Positions 1 to 8,933 of a DNA stretch of 64,000 nucleotides are shown in pieces. The translations under genes and the position numbers were made by a program. Under the pieces are notes generated by a model that was not told where the DNA came from, made no database searches, and was given only the letters and a program-made list of their open reading frames with translations. Source of the DNA: Pararhizobium polonicum (GTDB taxonomy: Bacteria > Pseudomonadota > Alphaproteobacteria > Rhizobiales > Rhizobiaceae); the NCBI RefSeq assembly GCF_001687365.1, contig NZ_LGLV01000011.1:186001-250000 (forward strand), written 5' to 3'. Position 1 is the first letter of the stretch, and each line of letters begins with the position of its first letter.

Positions 1-855
1 GCCTCCGAATTCCGCTACCGCGACATTCCGCTGTCGCCGCAATCCGCAGCCCTGTTCATCTCGCAGTCCGGCGAAACGGCCGATACACTGGCTTCGCTGC
101 GTTATTGCAAGGAAAACGGCCTGAAGATCGGCGCCGTCGTCAACGTCAAGGAATCGACGATTGCGCGGGAATCCGATGCGATCTTCCCGATTCTCGCCGG
201 TCCGGAAATCGGCGTTGCCTCGACCAAGGCCTTCACCTGCCAGCTTTCTGTGCTTGCAGCTCTTGCGATCGGTGCCGGCCGTGCACGTGGGACGGTTTCG
301 GAGGCTGAGGAGAAGCAGTTGGTCCGCCATCTCGCCGAAATGCCGCGCATCATGGGCAAGGTACTCAACAGCATCCAGCCGGCGATCGAAAACCTGTCGC
401 GCGAACTGTCGAAATGCAAGGACGTGCTTTATCTCGGTCGTGGTACCAGCTATCCGCTGGCCATGGAAGGCGCGCTGAAGCTCAAGGAAATCTCCTATAT
501 TCATGCCGAAGGCTATGCTGCCGGCGAGCTGAAGCACGGCCCGATCGCGCTGATCGACGAAAACATGCCTGTTATCGTCATCGCGCCACACGACCGTTTC
601 TTCGAAAAGACGGTATCGAACATGCAGGAAGTCGCCGCGCGCGGCGGCCGCATCATCTTCATCACCGACGAGAAGGGGGCCGCTGCCTCCAAGCTCGAAA
701 CGATGAGCACGATCATCCTGCCGAATGTCGACGAGATCATCGCACCGATGATCTTCTCGCTGCCGATCCAGCTGCTCGCCTATCACACGGCCGTCTTCAT
801 GGGCACCGACGTCGATCAGCCGCGCAACCTGGCCAAATCGGTTACCGTGGAATGA
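1..855 (+). CDS. glmS: Glucosamine-6-phosphate synthase, C-terminal part (partial)
   Basis: The window opens inside this gene, in frame from base 1. The 284 codons match the isomerase half of glutamine:fructose-6-phosphate aminotransferase, which makes glucosamine-6-phosphate, the first step toward UDP-GlcNAc for peptidoglycan and lipid A. The SIS-domain sugar-phosphate loop SQSGETADT is visible near the start, followed by AGPEIGVASTKAFTCQL and a second SIS domain. The end, DQPRNLAKSVTVE, is the family's conserved C-terminus. The N-terminal glutaminase domain lies upstream of the window. The stop overlaps the next gene by 4 bases (ATGA), which suggests translational coupling. Confidence 0.96.
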   Translation, partial: ASEFRYRDIPLSPQSAALFISQSGETADTLASLRYCKENGLKIGAVVNVKESTIARESDAIFPILAGPEIGVASTKAFTCQLSVLAALAIGAGRARGTVSEAEEKQLVRHLAEMPRIMGKVLNSIQPAIENLSRELSKCKDVLYLGRGTSYPLAMEGALKLKEISYIHAEGYAAGELKHGPIALIDENMPVIVIAPHDRFFEKTVSNMQEVAARGGRIIFITDEKGAAASKLETMSTIILPNVDEIIAPMIFSLPIQLLAYHTAVFMGTDVDQPRNLAKSVTVE

Positions 856-1358
856 TTATCCGTCCCGAAGAGCCAGGTGATATCGCGGCGATCCATACCG
901 TCACAATCGCTGCTTTCAAGGATCATCCGCACAGCGAACAGACCGAACACCTGATCATCGATCGTCTGCGGGTGGCGGGAATGCTCCATCTCTCGCTGGT
1001 TGCGGAACTGCAGGGCGAGGTCGTTGGCCATGCCGCGTTCTCCCGCGTCGAACTGTCTGACGGTTCGAGGGACTGGTTCGGACTTGGCCCGATATCGGTT
1101 CTGCCGTCACATCATGGGCAAGGCATCGGCGGTGCCTTGATCCGTAGAGGGCTGGACAGACTGCGAGAGCAGGCGGCGGCCGGATGCGTTGTGATGGGGG
1201 ATCCGGATTTCTATCGCAAATTCGGTTTCCGCAACGATCCCCGGTTCGTCCTCAAGGATTGTGCGCCGCAGTATTTTTTGGCGCAGCCCTTGTCCTCGGC
1301 GGGGGGCTCCGGCATGGTGATCTATAACGCGGCGTTTTACGCCGGTGCAGACGAATAG
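852..1358 (+). CDS. GNAT-family N-acetyltransferase
   Basis: A 168-residue protein beginning at the ATG that overlaps the glmS stop by 4 bases. The start IRPEEPGDIAAIHTV and the middle segment LGPISVLPSHHGQGIGGALI are typical of GNAT acetyltransferases; the latter is motif A (Q/R-x-x-G-x-G/A), which holds the acetyl-CoA pyrophosphate. The later GDPDFYRKFGF resembles the YhbS-like subgroup. The substrate cannot be read from the sequence. Coupling to glmS is suggestive of a link to amino-sugar metabolism but is not proof. Confidence 0.85.
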   Translation: MIIRPEEPGDIAAIHTVTIAAFKDHPHSEQTEHLIIDRLRVAGMLHLSLVAELQGEVVGHAAFSRVELSDGSRDWFGLGPISVLPSHHGQGIGGALIRRGLDRLREQAAAGCVVMGDPDFYRKFGFRNDPRFVLKDCAPQYFLAQPLSSAGGSGMVIYNAAFYAGADE

Positions 1359-1368
1359 ACGGAGCGGC

Positions 1369-2085
1369 ATGACAGACAAACCGGCACGTGGGTTTCTGGC
1401 CACACGGTTGAGGAATTATTTCCTGACCGGCCTGATCATCTGTGCGCCGCTTGCCATCACCGCCTGGATCACCTGGTCGTTCATCCTCTGGGCCGACAGC
1501 TGGGTAAAACCCTACCTGCCGTTCGACTACAATCCCGACAATTTCCTGCCCTATCCGGTCCCCGGCTTCGGCCTTTTGACCGCTTTGATGCTGATCACGC
1601 TGGTCGGTTTCTTCGCCGCCAATCTCATCGGCCGCAGCATCGTCGGTTTCGGCGAATCCCTTCTCGTGCGCACGCCGCTGGTCCGCTCGATCTACAAGGG
1701 CCTGAAGCAGATCTTCCAGACGGTGCTGCAGGATCAGTCGAACTCGTTCAAGAAGGCCGGCCTGATCGAATATCCGAGCGCCGGCCTCTGGGCGCTGGTG
1801 TTCATCGCGACGGATGCCAAGGGCGAGATGGCGATCAAGTTCACCGAGCGTGGCCTCGACATGGTCGCGGTGTTCCTGCCGCCGACGCCGGTGCCGACAG
1901 CCGGATTCCTGATTTTCGTTCAGCGTGAAAAGATCGTCCCGCTCGATATGAGCCCCGAGGACGCTGCCAAGCTGCTGCTCTCCGGCGGTCTGGTCGCGCC
2001 CGACTATCTGCCAAAGGCCTTGCCCATGCCGGAAGAGACCGTGCCGGCCGCACTCAAGCGCGGAAAAACCGTCAGCCGGCCCTGA
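1369..2085 (+). CDS. DUF502 family membrane protein
   Basis: A 238-residue protein. The chosen ATG has GGAG just upstream; an in-frame ATG 24 bases earlier lies inside the preceding gene. Two hydrophobic spans are visible in the first 90 residues (NYFLTGLIICAPLAITAWIT and a second near FGLLTALMLITLVGFFAANL), followed by a soluble region with RTPLVRSIYKGLKQIFQTV, the hallmark of DUF502 proteins. The function of the family is unknown. The 3' end overlaps the convergent recG end by 14 bases, so no terminator fits between them. Confidence 0.88.
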   Translation: MTDKPARGFLATRLRNYFLTGLIICAPLAITAWITWSFILWADSWVKPYLPFDYNPDNFLPYPVPGFGLLTALMLITLVGFFAANLIGRSIVGFGESLLVRTPLVRSIYKGLKQIFQTVLQDQSNSFKKAGLIEYPSAGLWALVFIATDAKGEMAIKFTERGLDMVAVFLPPTPVPTAGFLIFVQREKIVPLDMSPEDAAKLLLSGGLVAPDYLPKALPMPEETVPAALKRGKTVSRP

Positions 2086-4174
2086 GAAAGCGGATCGCCT
2101 CATCACGCCGGTAGAGATAGAGCAGCGTTCTCAAAGCTTCACCGCGAGCCGAGGTCAGTTCAGGGTCGCGCTCGATGATGTAGGCAGCATCCTTGCGGGC
2201 GATTTCCAGCAGGTCGCCATGGGCTTCGAGGCTGGCGATGCGGAACCCCGGCGTGCCGGACTGCCGCGTGCCGAGCAATTCGCCTTCGCCCCGCAGTTTC
2301 AAGTCCTCTTCGGCGATCAGGAAGCCGTCTTCCGTGTCGCGCAGGATCGACAGCCGTGCCCGGCCGTTTTCACTCAAGGGGCCTTTGTAGAGCAGAATGC
2401 AGGTCGATGCCTCGTCGCCGCGCCCGACACGGCCGCGCAGTTGGTGGAGCTGGGCGAGACCGAATCGTTCGGCATGCTCGATCACCATGATCGTCGCATC
2501 CGGCACATCGACCCCGACCTCGACAACGGTGGTCGCTACCAGAAGCCGGATCTCGCCGGTCTTGAACGCGAGCATGACGGCGTCCTTCTCCGCACCGTTC
2601 ATGCGTCCATGGATGAGGCCGACATTCGCACCGAACTGCTTTTCCAGGCTCTGGAAGCGCTCGTCCACGGACATCAGGTCGGAAGCTTCCGATTCCTCGA
2701 CCAGCGGGCAGATCCAGTAGGCCTTCTTGCCTTCGCCAAGTGCCGTGCGGAGCCTCGCAACGATCTCTCCGGTGCGCTCGGTCGAGACGGTCACGGTCTG
2801 GATCGGCTTGCGCCCGGCGGGTTTCTCGGTGAGTTTCGAGACATCCATGTCGCCGAACGCCGCCAGCACCAGCGTGCGCGGTATCGGTGTCGCGGTCATG
2901 ACCAGCATATGCGGCGAGATTCCCTTGGCCGTCAGCCGCAGCCGTTGATGAACGCCGAAACGATGCTGCTCGTCGACGACGGCCAGCATCAGGTTGCTGT
3001 AGACAACCGTATCCTGGAACAGCGCATGCGTACCGATGACGATCTGCGTCTCGCCGGATGCGATCCGTTCCAGAATGGCATCGCGCTCGCGGCCTTTGGT
3101 GCGGCCGGTGAGTACATCGATATTGATCGCGGCGGGTGCTGCCATCTTCGAAAGCGTCGCGAAATGCTGGCGGGCAAGGATTTCCGTCGGCGCCATCAGC
3201 ACGGCCTGTCCACCGCTTTCGACGGCCGCCAGCATCGACATCAGCGCCACCGCCGTTTTCCCCGAGCCGACATCGCCCTGCAGCAGCCGCAGCATGCGCT
3301 CGGTTCCGGCCATGTCCTTCAGCACTTCGGCGATCGCTGTTGCTTGGCTGTTGGTCAGCGAAAAGGGCAGGGCGGCGAGGACCGGCTCGCTGAGCTTTCC
3401 GGTCGCATGCACCGGCGTTCCGGCCACCTTGCGCAGCCGCTGGCGAACGAGAGACAGGGAGAGTTGTCCGGCGAGGAATTCGTCATAGGCAATGCGCCGG
3501 CGGGCGGGGGCCTGCGGATCGATATCGGTTTCGTCGCGAGGATCGTGCAGCGCCAGAAAACAGTCGCGTGCAGAGGCAAAGCTCTGCTTGTCGAGCAGCG
3601 CCTCGTCAAGCCACTCCGGGAAACCCGGAATACGGGGCAGGGCCGCCTCGATCGACTTGCGCAGGATACGCGCCGACAGGCCTGCGGTCAGCGGATAGAC
3701 GGGCTCGACCAGCGGCAGGTTTTCGGCCTCGGCGGCCCGCACCATGTAATCCGGATGCACCATCGACGGGCGGCCGTTGAACCAGTCCACCTTGCCGCTG
3801 ACGGTGACGGTCTCATCGACCGGCAATGCCTTTTCCAGCCAGTTCCCCTTTACCCGGAAGAAGGTCAGCGCCAGTTCTCCGGTGTCGTCATGCAGGAAGA
3901 CGCGGTAAGGCTGGCTGGTTCTGGGCGGCGGTGGCTGGTGGCGGTCGACCCTGCCGGTGATGGTGACGATAACGCCTTGCGGTGCACGCGCGATTCCCGG
4001 CTGGTGGCGCCGGTCGATCAGTGAGTGCGGTGCATGGAAGATCAGGTCGATCACCCGGCAGTCGTCGATGTTCTCGCGTCCCAAAAGACGCGCATAGAGT
4101 TCGCCCGCTTTCGGGCCAATGCCGGCAAGCGAGTTCAGGGGGGCAAAAAGCGGATCAAGGAGAGCGGGACGCAT
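2072..4174 (-). CDS. recG: ATP-dependent DNA helicase RecG
   Basis: A 700-residue superfamily 2 helicase that reverses stalled forks and moves branched DNA. The N-terminal third is the wedge/OB domain that reads fork DNA. The Walker A motif GDVGSGKTAVA lies near residue 300, the Walker B variant DEQHRFG near 395, and the C-terminal helicase half contains QLRGRVGRGDE and the TRG-type segment. Length is normal for the family. It is transcribed opposite to both flanking genes, and its 5' end faces sdhE across about 117 bases, which should hold both promoters. Confidence 0.97.
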   Translation of the reverse strand: MRPALLDPLFAPLNSLAGIGPKAGELYARLLGRENIDDCRVIDLIFHAPHSLIDRRHQPGIARAPQGVIVTITGRVDRHQPPPPRTSQPYRVFLHDDTGELALTFFRVKGNWLEKALPVDETVTVSGKVDWFNGRPSMVHPDYMVRAAEAENLPLVEPVYPLTAGLSARILRKSIEAALPRIPGFPEWLDEALLDKQSFASARDCFLALHDPRDETDIDPQAPARRRIAYDEFLAGQLSLSLVRQRLRKVAGTPVHATGKLSEPVLAALPFSLTNSQATAIAEVLKDMAGTERMLRLLQGDVGSGKTAVALMSMLAAVESGGQAVLMAPTEILARQHFATLSKMAAPAAINIDVLTGRTKGRERDAILERIASGETQIVIGTHALFQDTVVYSNLMLAVVDEQHRFGVHQRLRLTAKGISPHMLVMTATPIPRTLVLAAFGDMDVSKLTEKPAGRKPIQTVTVSTERTGEIVARLRTALGEGKKAYWICPLVEESEASDLMSVDERFQSLEKQFGANVGLIHGRMNGAEKDAVMLAFKTGEIRLLVATTVVEVGVDVPDATIMVIEHAERFGLAQLHQLRGRVGRGDEASTCILLYKGPLSENGRARLSILRDTEDGFLIAEEDLKLRGEGELLGTRQSGTPGFRIASLEAHGDLLEIARKDAAYIIERDPELTSARGEALRTLLYLYRRDEAIRFLRAG

Positions 4175-4291
4175 GGCAGGCAGACTGAAACGAGGATTAG
4201 GTGTTTGGCAAGGCTGACAATACTCTTTTCAGCGTTTATAGAGCCATGGCAACGCGCCGCCGTGGACGGGCCGCGACAGGAAGGACCTTCG

Positions 4292-4609
4292 ATGACGGGC
4301 ATCACACGCACGAGCGCCGATCTCGATCCGCGCCGCCGCCGGATTCTTTTTCGGGCCTGGCATCGTGGCATCCGCGAGATGGACCTGGTTTTCGGGCAGT
4401 TCGCCGACAATGAACTCGCCGGCCTGGCCGAAACCGATCTCGATGAACTCGAAACCATCATGGCGGAAGAGGACAACGATCTGGTCAAGTGGGTCCTCGG
4501 ATCGCAGCCGGTGCCGGAGCGTTTCCGCACGCCCCTGTTCGAACGCATCGTTTCCTATCGTCCGGATTTCGATGTTCTCTTTACCGACAAGGACAGAAAC
4601 GACCGATGA
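4292..4609 (+). CDS. sdhE: Succinate dehydrogenase flavinylation factor SdhE (DUF339)
   Basis: A 105-residue member of the SdhE/YgfY/CptB family, which promotes covalent FAD attachment to the flavoprotein subunit of succinate dehydrogenase. The family signature RGIREMDLVFGQFA (an RGxxE motif within a helical bundle) is present near residue 25. The ATG was chosen because it gives the usual family length and follows an AAGGA ribosome site 6 bases upstream. It overlaps mfd by 4 bases, a pairing that looks operonic although the two functions are unrelated. Confidence 0.92.
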   Translation: MTGITRTSADLDPRRRRILFRAWHRGIREMDLVFGQFADNELAGLAETDLDELETIMAEEDNDLVKWVLGSQPVPERFRTPLFERIVSYRPDFDVLFTDKDRNDR

Positions 4610-7600
4610 TTGCCGGTTTTGATCCCAGGAAAGTCGCGCGCGCCACCCGCGAGCTGACCATCGGCCCGGTGCCGGCCGGCGTCGAGCCGCTGATTCTCGC
4701 GGAGCTTGCGCGCGCCAACGGTCCGGTTGCCTATATTCTTTCGGACGGCCAGCGCATCGCCGATGTCGAGCAGATGCTGGGGTTTGCGGCGCCGGACATT
4801 CCGGTTCTGACCCTGCCGGGCTGGGACTGTCTGCCATATGACCGTGTTTCGCCGAGCGCCGATACCTCGGCCCGGCGTCTGGCGACGCTGAGCGGCCTGA
4901 TTGCACACGCGAAAAAGCCGCATCCGGCGATCGTGCTGGTGACGGTCAATGCGGCACTGCAGAAAATGGCGCCGCAGGATATTATCGAGAGCCTCGCCTT
5001 TTCCGCCCGGCCCGGGGCGACGATCCGGATGGACGATATCGCGGCAAGGCTTGGGCGCAACGGCTTCGAGCGCGTCGCCACCGTTCGCGAAGTCGGCGAA
5101 TATGCCGTTCGAGGCGGCATTCTCGATGTGTTCGTCCCCGGTAGCGACGAACCGGTGCGGCTGGATTTCTTCGGCGATACGCTCGAGACCATCCGCTCCT
5201 TCGACCCGGCCAGCCAACGCACCACCGGCCAGGCCCGCTCCCTCGATCTCAACCCGATGAGCGAAGTGTCTCTGACGCCTGAGACGATCAGCCATTTCCG
5301 CACACAGTACCTGTCGATGTTTGGCGCTGCGACGCGCGACGATGCGCTGTATCTGGCGGTCTCCGAAGGCCGGCGTTATGCCGGCATGGAGCATTGGCTG
5401 CCGTTGTTCTACGACCGTCTCGATACGGTTTTCGATTATCTCGCCGGCTTTCACATCGTTACCGATCATGTCGTCCGCGAAGCAGCGGCCGAACGCTCCA
5501 AGCTCGTTCAGGACTATTACGAGGCACGTCAGGCATCCGTCTCGCCGGGCAAGTCGCAGATCTCCCAGGGCACGCCCTACAAGCCGGTGCCGCCGGAGAT
5601 GCTGTATCTGAGCGCTGACGCGTTCAATGCCGCGCTGGTCTCGCGCAATGCCGTCCGCCTCTCGCCGTTTAGCGAACATGAGGGCGAAGCGCGCCAGGTC
5701 ATCGCGATTGATGCGCGGCTCGGGGTGCGCTGGGCAAAGAACGCGACCGAAACGACCAGCGACGCCGAGCGCGTCAATGTCTTCGATCTGGCCGTCAAAT
5801 ATATCGCCGACCGCCGCGCCAAGGGCGCCAGGGTGCTGATTTCCGCCTGGTCGGAAGGATCGCTCGACCGGCTCCTGCAGGTGCTGGCCGAGCATGGGCT
5901 TGCCAATATCAAGCCGGTCAAGGCGCTGTCGGAGCTGAACAGCCTGAAATCCGGGGAGGCGGCCTCTGCCGTCCTCAGCCTCGAAAGCGGTTTCGAGACC
6001 GGCAACCTCGTCGTCATCGGCGAGCAGGATATTCTTGGCGACCGCATGGTGCGGCGCTCGAAACGCCGCAAGCGTGGCGCGGATTTCATCGCCGAAGTGG
6101 CCGGGCTCGACGAAGGCAGCATCGTCGTGCACGCCGAACACGGCATCGGCCGCTTCATCGGCCTGCGCACCATCGAGGCGGCGGGCGCACCGCATGCCTG
6201 CCTCGAACTCGTCTATGCCGACGAGGCAAAACTCTTCCTGCCGGTCGAAAACATCGAACTCCTGTCGCGCTATGGCTCCGAGGGCAGCGATGCCGTCCTC
6301 GACAAGCTCGGCGGTGTTGCCTGGCAGGCGCGCAAGGCCAAGCTGAAGAAGCGCCTGCTCGACATGGCCGGCGGGCTCATCCGCATCGCGGCCGAACGTT
6401 TGATCCGCCACGCGCCGGTGCTCACCACGCCGGAAGGTCTCTACGACGAATTTGCAGCGCGCTTCCCCTATGACGAGACCGAAGACCAGATGACGTCGAT
6501 CGAATCGGTGCGCGACGATCTTGGCGCCGGCCGGCCGATGGACCGGCTGGTCTGCGGTGACGTCGGTTTCGGCAAGACGGAAGTGGCGCTGCGCGCCGCC
6601 TTCATCGCCGCCATGAACGGCGTTCAGGTGGCCGTCGTGGTCCCCACCACGCTTCTTGCCCGCCAGCATTTCAAGTCCTTTACCGAGCGCTTCCGCGGGC
6701 TTCCGGTGCGCATCGCCCAGGCATCGCGTCTCGTCGGTTCCAAGGAACTGGCGCTGACCAAGAAGGAAGTGGCAGAGGGCAAGACCGATATCGTCGTCGG
6801 CACGCATGCACTGCTCGGTGCCTCGATCAACTTTGCCAATCTCGGCCTCCTGATCATCGATGAGGAGCAGCATTTCGGCGTCAAGCACAAGGAGAGGCTG
6901 AAGGAGCTGAAATCCGATGTGCATGTGCTGACGCTGTCGGCAACGCCGATCCCGCGCACGCTGCAGCTGGCATTGACCGGGGTGCGCGAACTGTCGCTGA
7001 TCACCACGGCGCCGGTCGATCGCATGGCCGTGCGCACCTTCATCTCGCCTTTCGATGCGCTGGTGATCCGCGAAACGCTGATGCGCGAACATTACCGTGG
7101 CGGCCAGAGTTTCTATGTCTGTCCGCGGCTTGCCGATCTCTCGGAGATTCATGATTTCCTGAAATCGGATGTTCCGGAGTTGAAGGTCGCCGTCGCCCAC
7201 GGCCAGATGCCGGCGACGGAACTGGAAGATATCATGAACGCCTTCTACGAAGGCCGCTATGATGTTCTCCTGTCGACGACCATCGTCGAATCCGGCCTCG
7301 ACGTGCCGACGGCCAATACGCTGATCGTGCACCGCGCCGACATGTTCGGGCTGGCGCAGCTCTACCAGCTACGCGGCCGCGTCGGCCGCTCCAAGGTGCG
7401 TGCCTTTGCCCTGTTCACGCTGCCGGTCAACCGGACGCTGACGGGCATGGCGGAGCGCAGGCTCAAGGTATTGCAGTCGCTCGATACGCTGGGCGCCGGC
7501 TTCCAGCTGGCCAGCCACGACCTCGATATCCGCGGCGCCGGAAACCTGCTCGGCGACGAGCAATCCGGCCATATCAAGGAAGTCGGCTTCGAACTCTACC

Positions 7601-8112
7601 AGCAGATGCTGGAGGAGGCCGTCGCCGAGCTGAAGGGTGACGAGGAGATCGCCGACAGTGGTTGGTCGCCGCAGATCTCGGTGGGAACGCCGGTGATGAT
7701 CCCGGACGACTATGTGCCCGACTTGCATCTGCGGCTTGGCCTTTACCGGCGTCTGGGCGAGATCACCGAGCTTGGCGATATCGACGCTTTCGGCGCCGAA
7801 CTGATCGACCGCTTCGGCCCGCTGCCGCTCGAAGTGCAGCATCTACTGAAGATCGTCTATATCAAGTCGCTCTGCCGCACCGCCAATGTCGAAAAGCTGG
7901 ATGCGGGGCCGAAGGGTGTCGTGGTGCAGTTCCGCAACCGCGAATTCCCCAATCCGGGCGCGCTGGTTGGCTATATCGCCAAGCAGGGTATCATGGCGAA
8001 GATCCGGCCGGATCACAGCATCTTCTTCCAGCGCGATTTCCCGACGCCGGAAAAGCGGCTGGCGGGCGCTGCGGTGGTGATGACGCAATTGGCCGGTCTG
8101 GCAAAAAGCTAA
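4606..8112 (+). CDS. mfd: Transcription-repair coupling factor Mfd
   Basis: A 1168-residue protein that removes RNA polymerase stalled at DNA damage and recruits UvrA. In order: a UvrB-like N-terminal module, a CarD-like polymerase-binding module near residue 500 (VVHAEHGIGRFIGL), Walker A GDVGFGKTEVA near 650, DEEQHFG near 752, LRGRVGRS in the second RecA lobe, and a TRCF C-terminal domain. The start codon overlaps the sdhE stop (ATGA). A strong hairpin follows the stop. With uvrA and lexA also in the window, excision-repair functions are well represented. Confidence 0.97.
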   Translation: MIAGFDPRKVARATRELTIGPVPAGVEPLILAELARANGPVAYILSDGQRIADVEQMLGFAAPDIPVLTLPGWDCLPYDRVSPSADTSARRLATLSGLIAHAKKPHPAIVLVTVNAALQKMAPQDIIESLAFSARPGATIRMDDIAARLGRNGFERVATVREVGEYAVRGGILDVFVPGSDEPVRLDFFGDTLETIRSFDPASQRTTGQARSLDLNPMSEVSLTPETISHFRTQYLSMFGAATRDDALYLAVSEGRRYAGMEHWLPLFYDRLDTVFDYLAGFHIVTDHVVREAAAERSKLVQDYYEARQASVSPGKSQISQGTPYKPVPPEMLYLSADAFNAALVSRNAVRLSPFSEHEGEARQVIAIDARLGVRWAKNATETTSDAERVNVFDLAVKYIADRRAKGARVLISAWSEGSLDRLLQVLAEHGLANIKPVKALSELNSLKSGEAASAVLSLESGFETGNLVVIGEQDILGDRMVRRSKRRKRGADFIAEVAGLDEGSIVVHAEHGIGRFIGLRTIEAAGAPHACLELVYADEAKLFLPVENIELLSRYGSEGSDAVLDKLGGVAWQARKAKLKKRLLDMAGGLIRIAAERLIRHAPVLTTPEGLYDEFAARFPYDETEDQMTSIESVRDDLGAGRPMDRLVCGDVGFGKTEVALRAAFIAAMNGVQVAVVVPTTLLARQHFKSFTERFRGLPVRIAQASRLVGSKELALTKKEVAEGKTDIVVGTHALLGASINFANLGLLIIDEEQHFGVKHKERLKELKSDVHVLTLSATPIPRTLQLALTGVRELSLITTAPVDRMAVRTFISPFDALVIRETLMREHYRGGQSFYVCPRLADLSEIHDFLKSDVPELKVAVAHGQMPATELEDIMNAFYEGRYDVLLSTTIVESGLDVPTANTLIVHRADMFGLAQLYQLRGRVGRSKVRAFALFTLPVNRTLTGMAERRLKVLQSLDTLGAGFQLASHDLDIRGAGNLLGDEQSGHIKEVGFELYQQMLEEAVAELKGDEEIADSGWSPQISVGTPVMIPDDYVPDLHLRLGLYRRLGEITELGDIDAFGAELIDRFGPLPLEVQHLLKIVYIKSLCRTANVEKLDAGPKGVVVQFRNREFPNPGALVGYIAKQGIMAKIRPDHSIFFQRDFPTPEKRLAGAAVVMTQLAGLAKS

Positions 8113-8122
8113 TCGAAAACAG

Positions 8123-8150
8123 AAAACCGCGCGAAATCTCGCGCGGTTTT
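8123..8150. terminator. Bidirectional terminator between mfd and the dsbA-like gene
   Basis: An 11-bp perfect stem (AAAACCGCGCG with its complement) around a 6-base loop, with a T run at one end and an A run at the other. It sits between two converging genes and can serve both strands. Confidence 0.85.
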
Positions 8151-8166
8151 CCGGAGCGGCACCGGA

Positions 8167-8832
8167 TCAATTGATCTGGGATGTATCCTTCATCTTGGCG
8201 ATATCACGCAGGGCGTCCGTCAGAACCTCGACGGATTGGGCTCCCATCACGGCATATTGGCTGTCGATGATGAAACACGGTACGCCGGTGACGCCCATGC
8301 CGCGCGCCATCTCGATTTCCTCGGAAACCGCATCCTTGTCGGCATCCGAGGCCAGCAGCGCCGCGATCACGGCGCGGTCGAGGCCGGCCTCGGTGGCGAT
8401 ATCCAGCAGGACGGCGTGATCGCCGACATTGCGTCCCTCTTCGAAATTGGCCTTGAACAGCAGCGCAGTCACCCTGCTCTGCGTAGCAGGCCCATCGGTC
8501 AGCGCCCAGCGGATCAGGCGATGGGCATCGAGCGTATTCGGGCTGATCTTCACCGCGTCGAAATTGAAGGCGATGCCATCCTGCTGGCCAAGGCCGGTCA
8601 GCATCTCATGCGCCCGATCGACCGCTGCCTGGCTGCCCAGCTTGGCGGCGAGATGCGCCTTGTGATCGACGCCTTCCGGTGGCAGGTCGGGATTGAGCTG
8701 ATAGGGGCGCCAGTTCACCGTGACGAAGATATCCCCGGCAACATTGGCGATCGCCTGATCGAGCCTCGCCTTGCCGAGATAGCACCAGGGGCAGACGACA
8801 TCGGAGACGACGTCGATGTTGACATGATCCAT
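8167..8832 (-). CDS. DsbA/FrnE-family oxidoreductase
   Basis: A 221-residue thioredoxin-fold protein of the FrnE (2-hydroxychromene-2-carboxylate isomerase-like) branch. The redox motif CPWC is at residues 14-17 in DVVCPWCYLGKARLD, and the cis-Pro loop is in GVTGVPCFIID. No signal peptide is seen, so it should be cytoplasmic, as FrnE is, rather than a periplasmic DsbA. The start was chosen by the ribosome site AAGGAGA 8 bases upstream; a longer reading of 22 residues is possible but lacks such a site. The substrate is unknown. Confidence 0.88.
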   Translation of the reverse strand: MDHVNIDVVSDVVCPWCYLGKARLDQAIANVAGDIFVTVNWRPYQLNPDLPPEGVDHKAHLAAKLGSQAAVDRAHEMLTGLGQQDGIAFNFDAVKISPNTLDAHRLIRWALTDGPATQSRVTALLFKANFEEGRNVGDHAVLLDIATEAGLDRAVIAALLASDADKDAVSEEIEMARGMGVTGVPCFIIDSQYAVMGAQSVEVLTDALRDIAKMKDTSQIN

Positions 8833-8933
8833 GACGCTTTTCTCCTTGCGCTGAAAGTGGTCGATCAGCGACATAAGCGCCTGCGTTTCCGGTTTCAATG
8901 CGTTACCAAAAGTATACCGCCATCAATTCCGCA

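Noticed and set aside
2219-4024. A 601-codon open frame antisense to recG
   Set aside because: It is a by-product of GC-rich codon use in recG; no family similarity, and recG is certain.
4555-7332. A 925-codon open frame antisense to mfd
   Set aside because: Low-complexity, Arg/His/Gln-rich translation typical of an antisense shadow; mfd on the other strand is intact.
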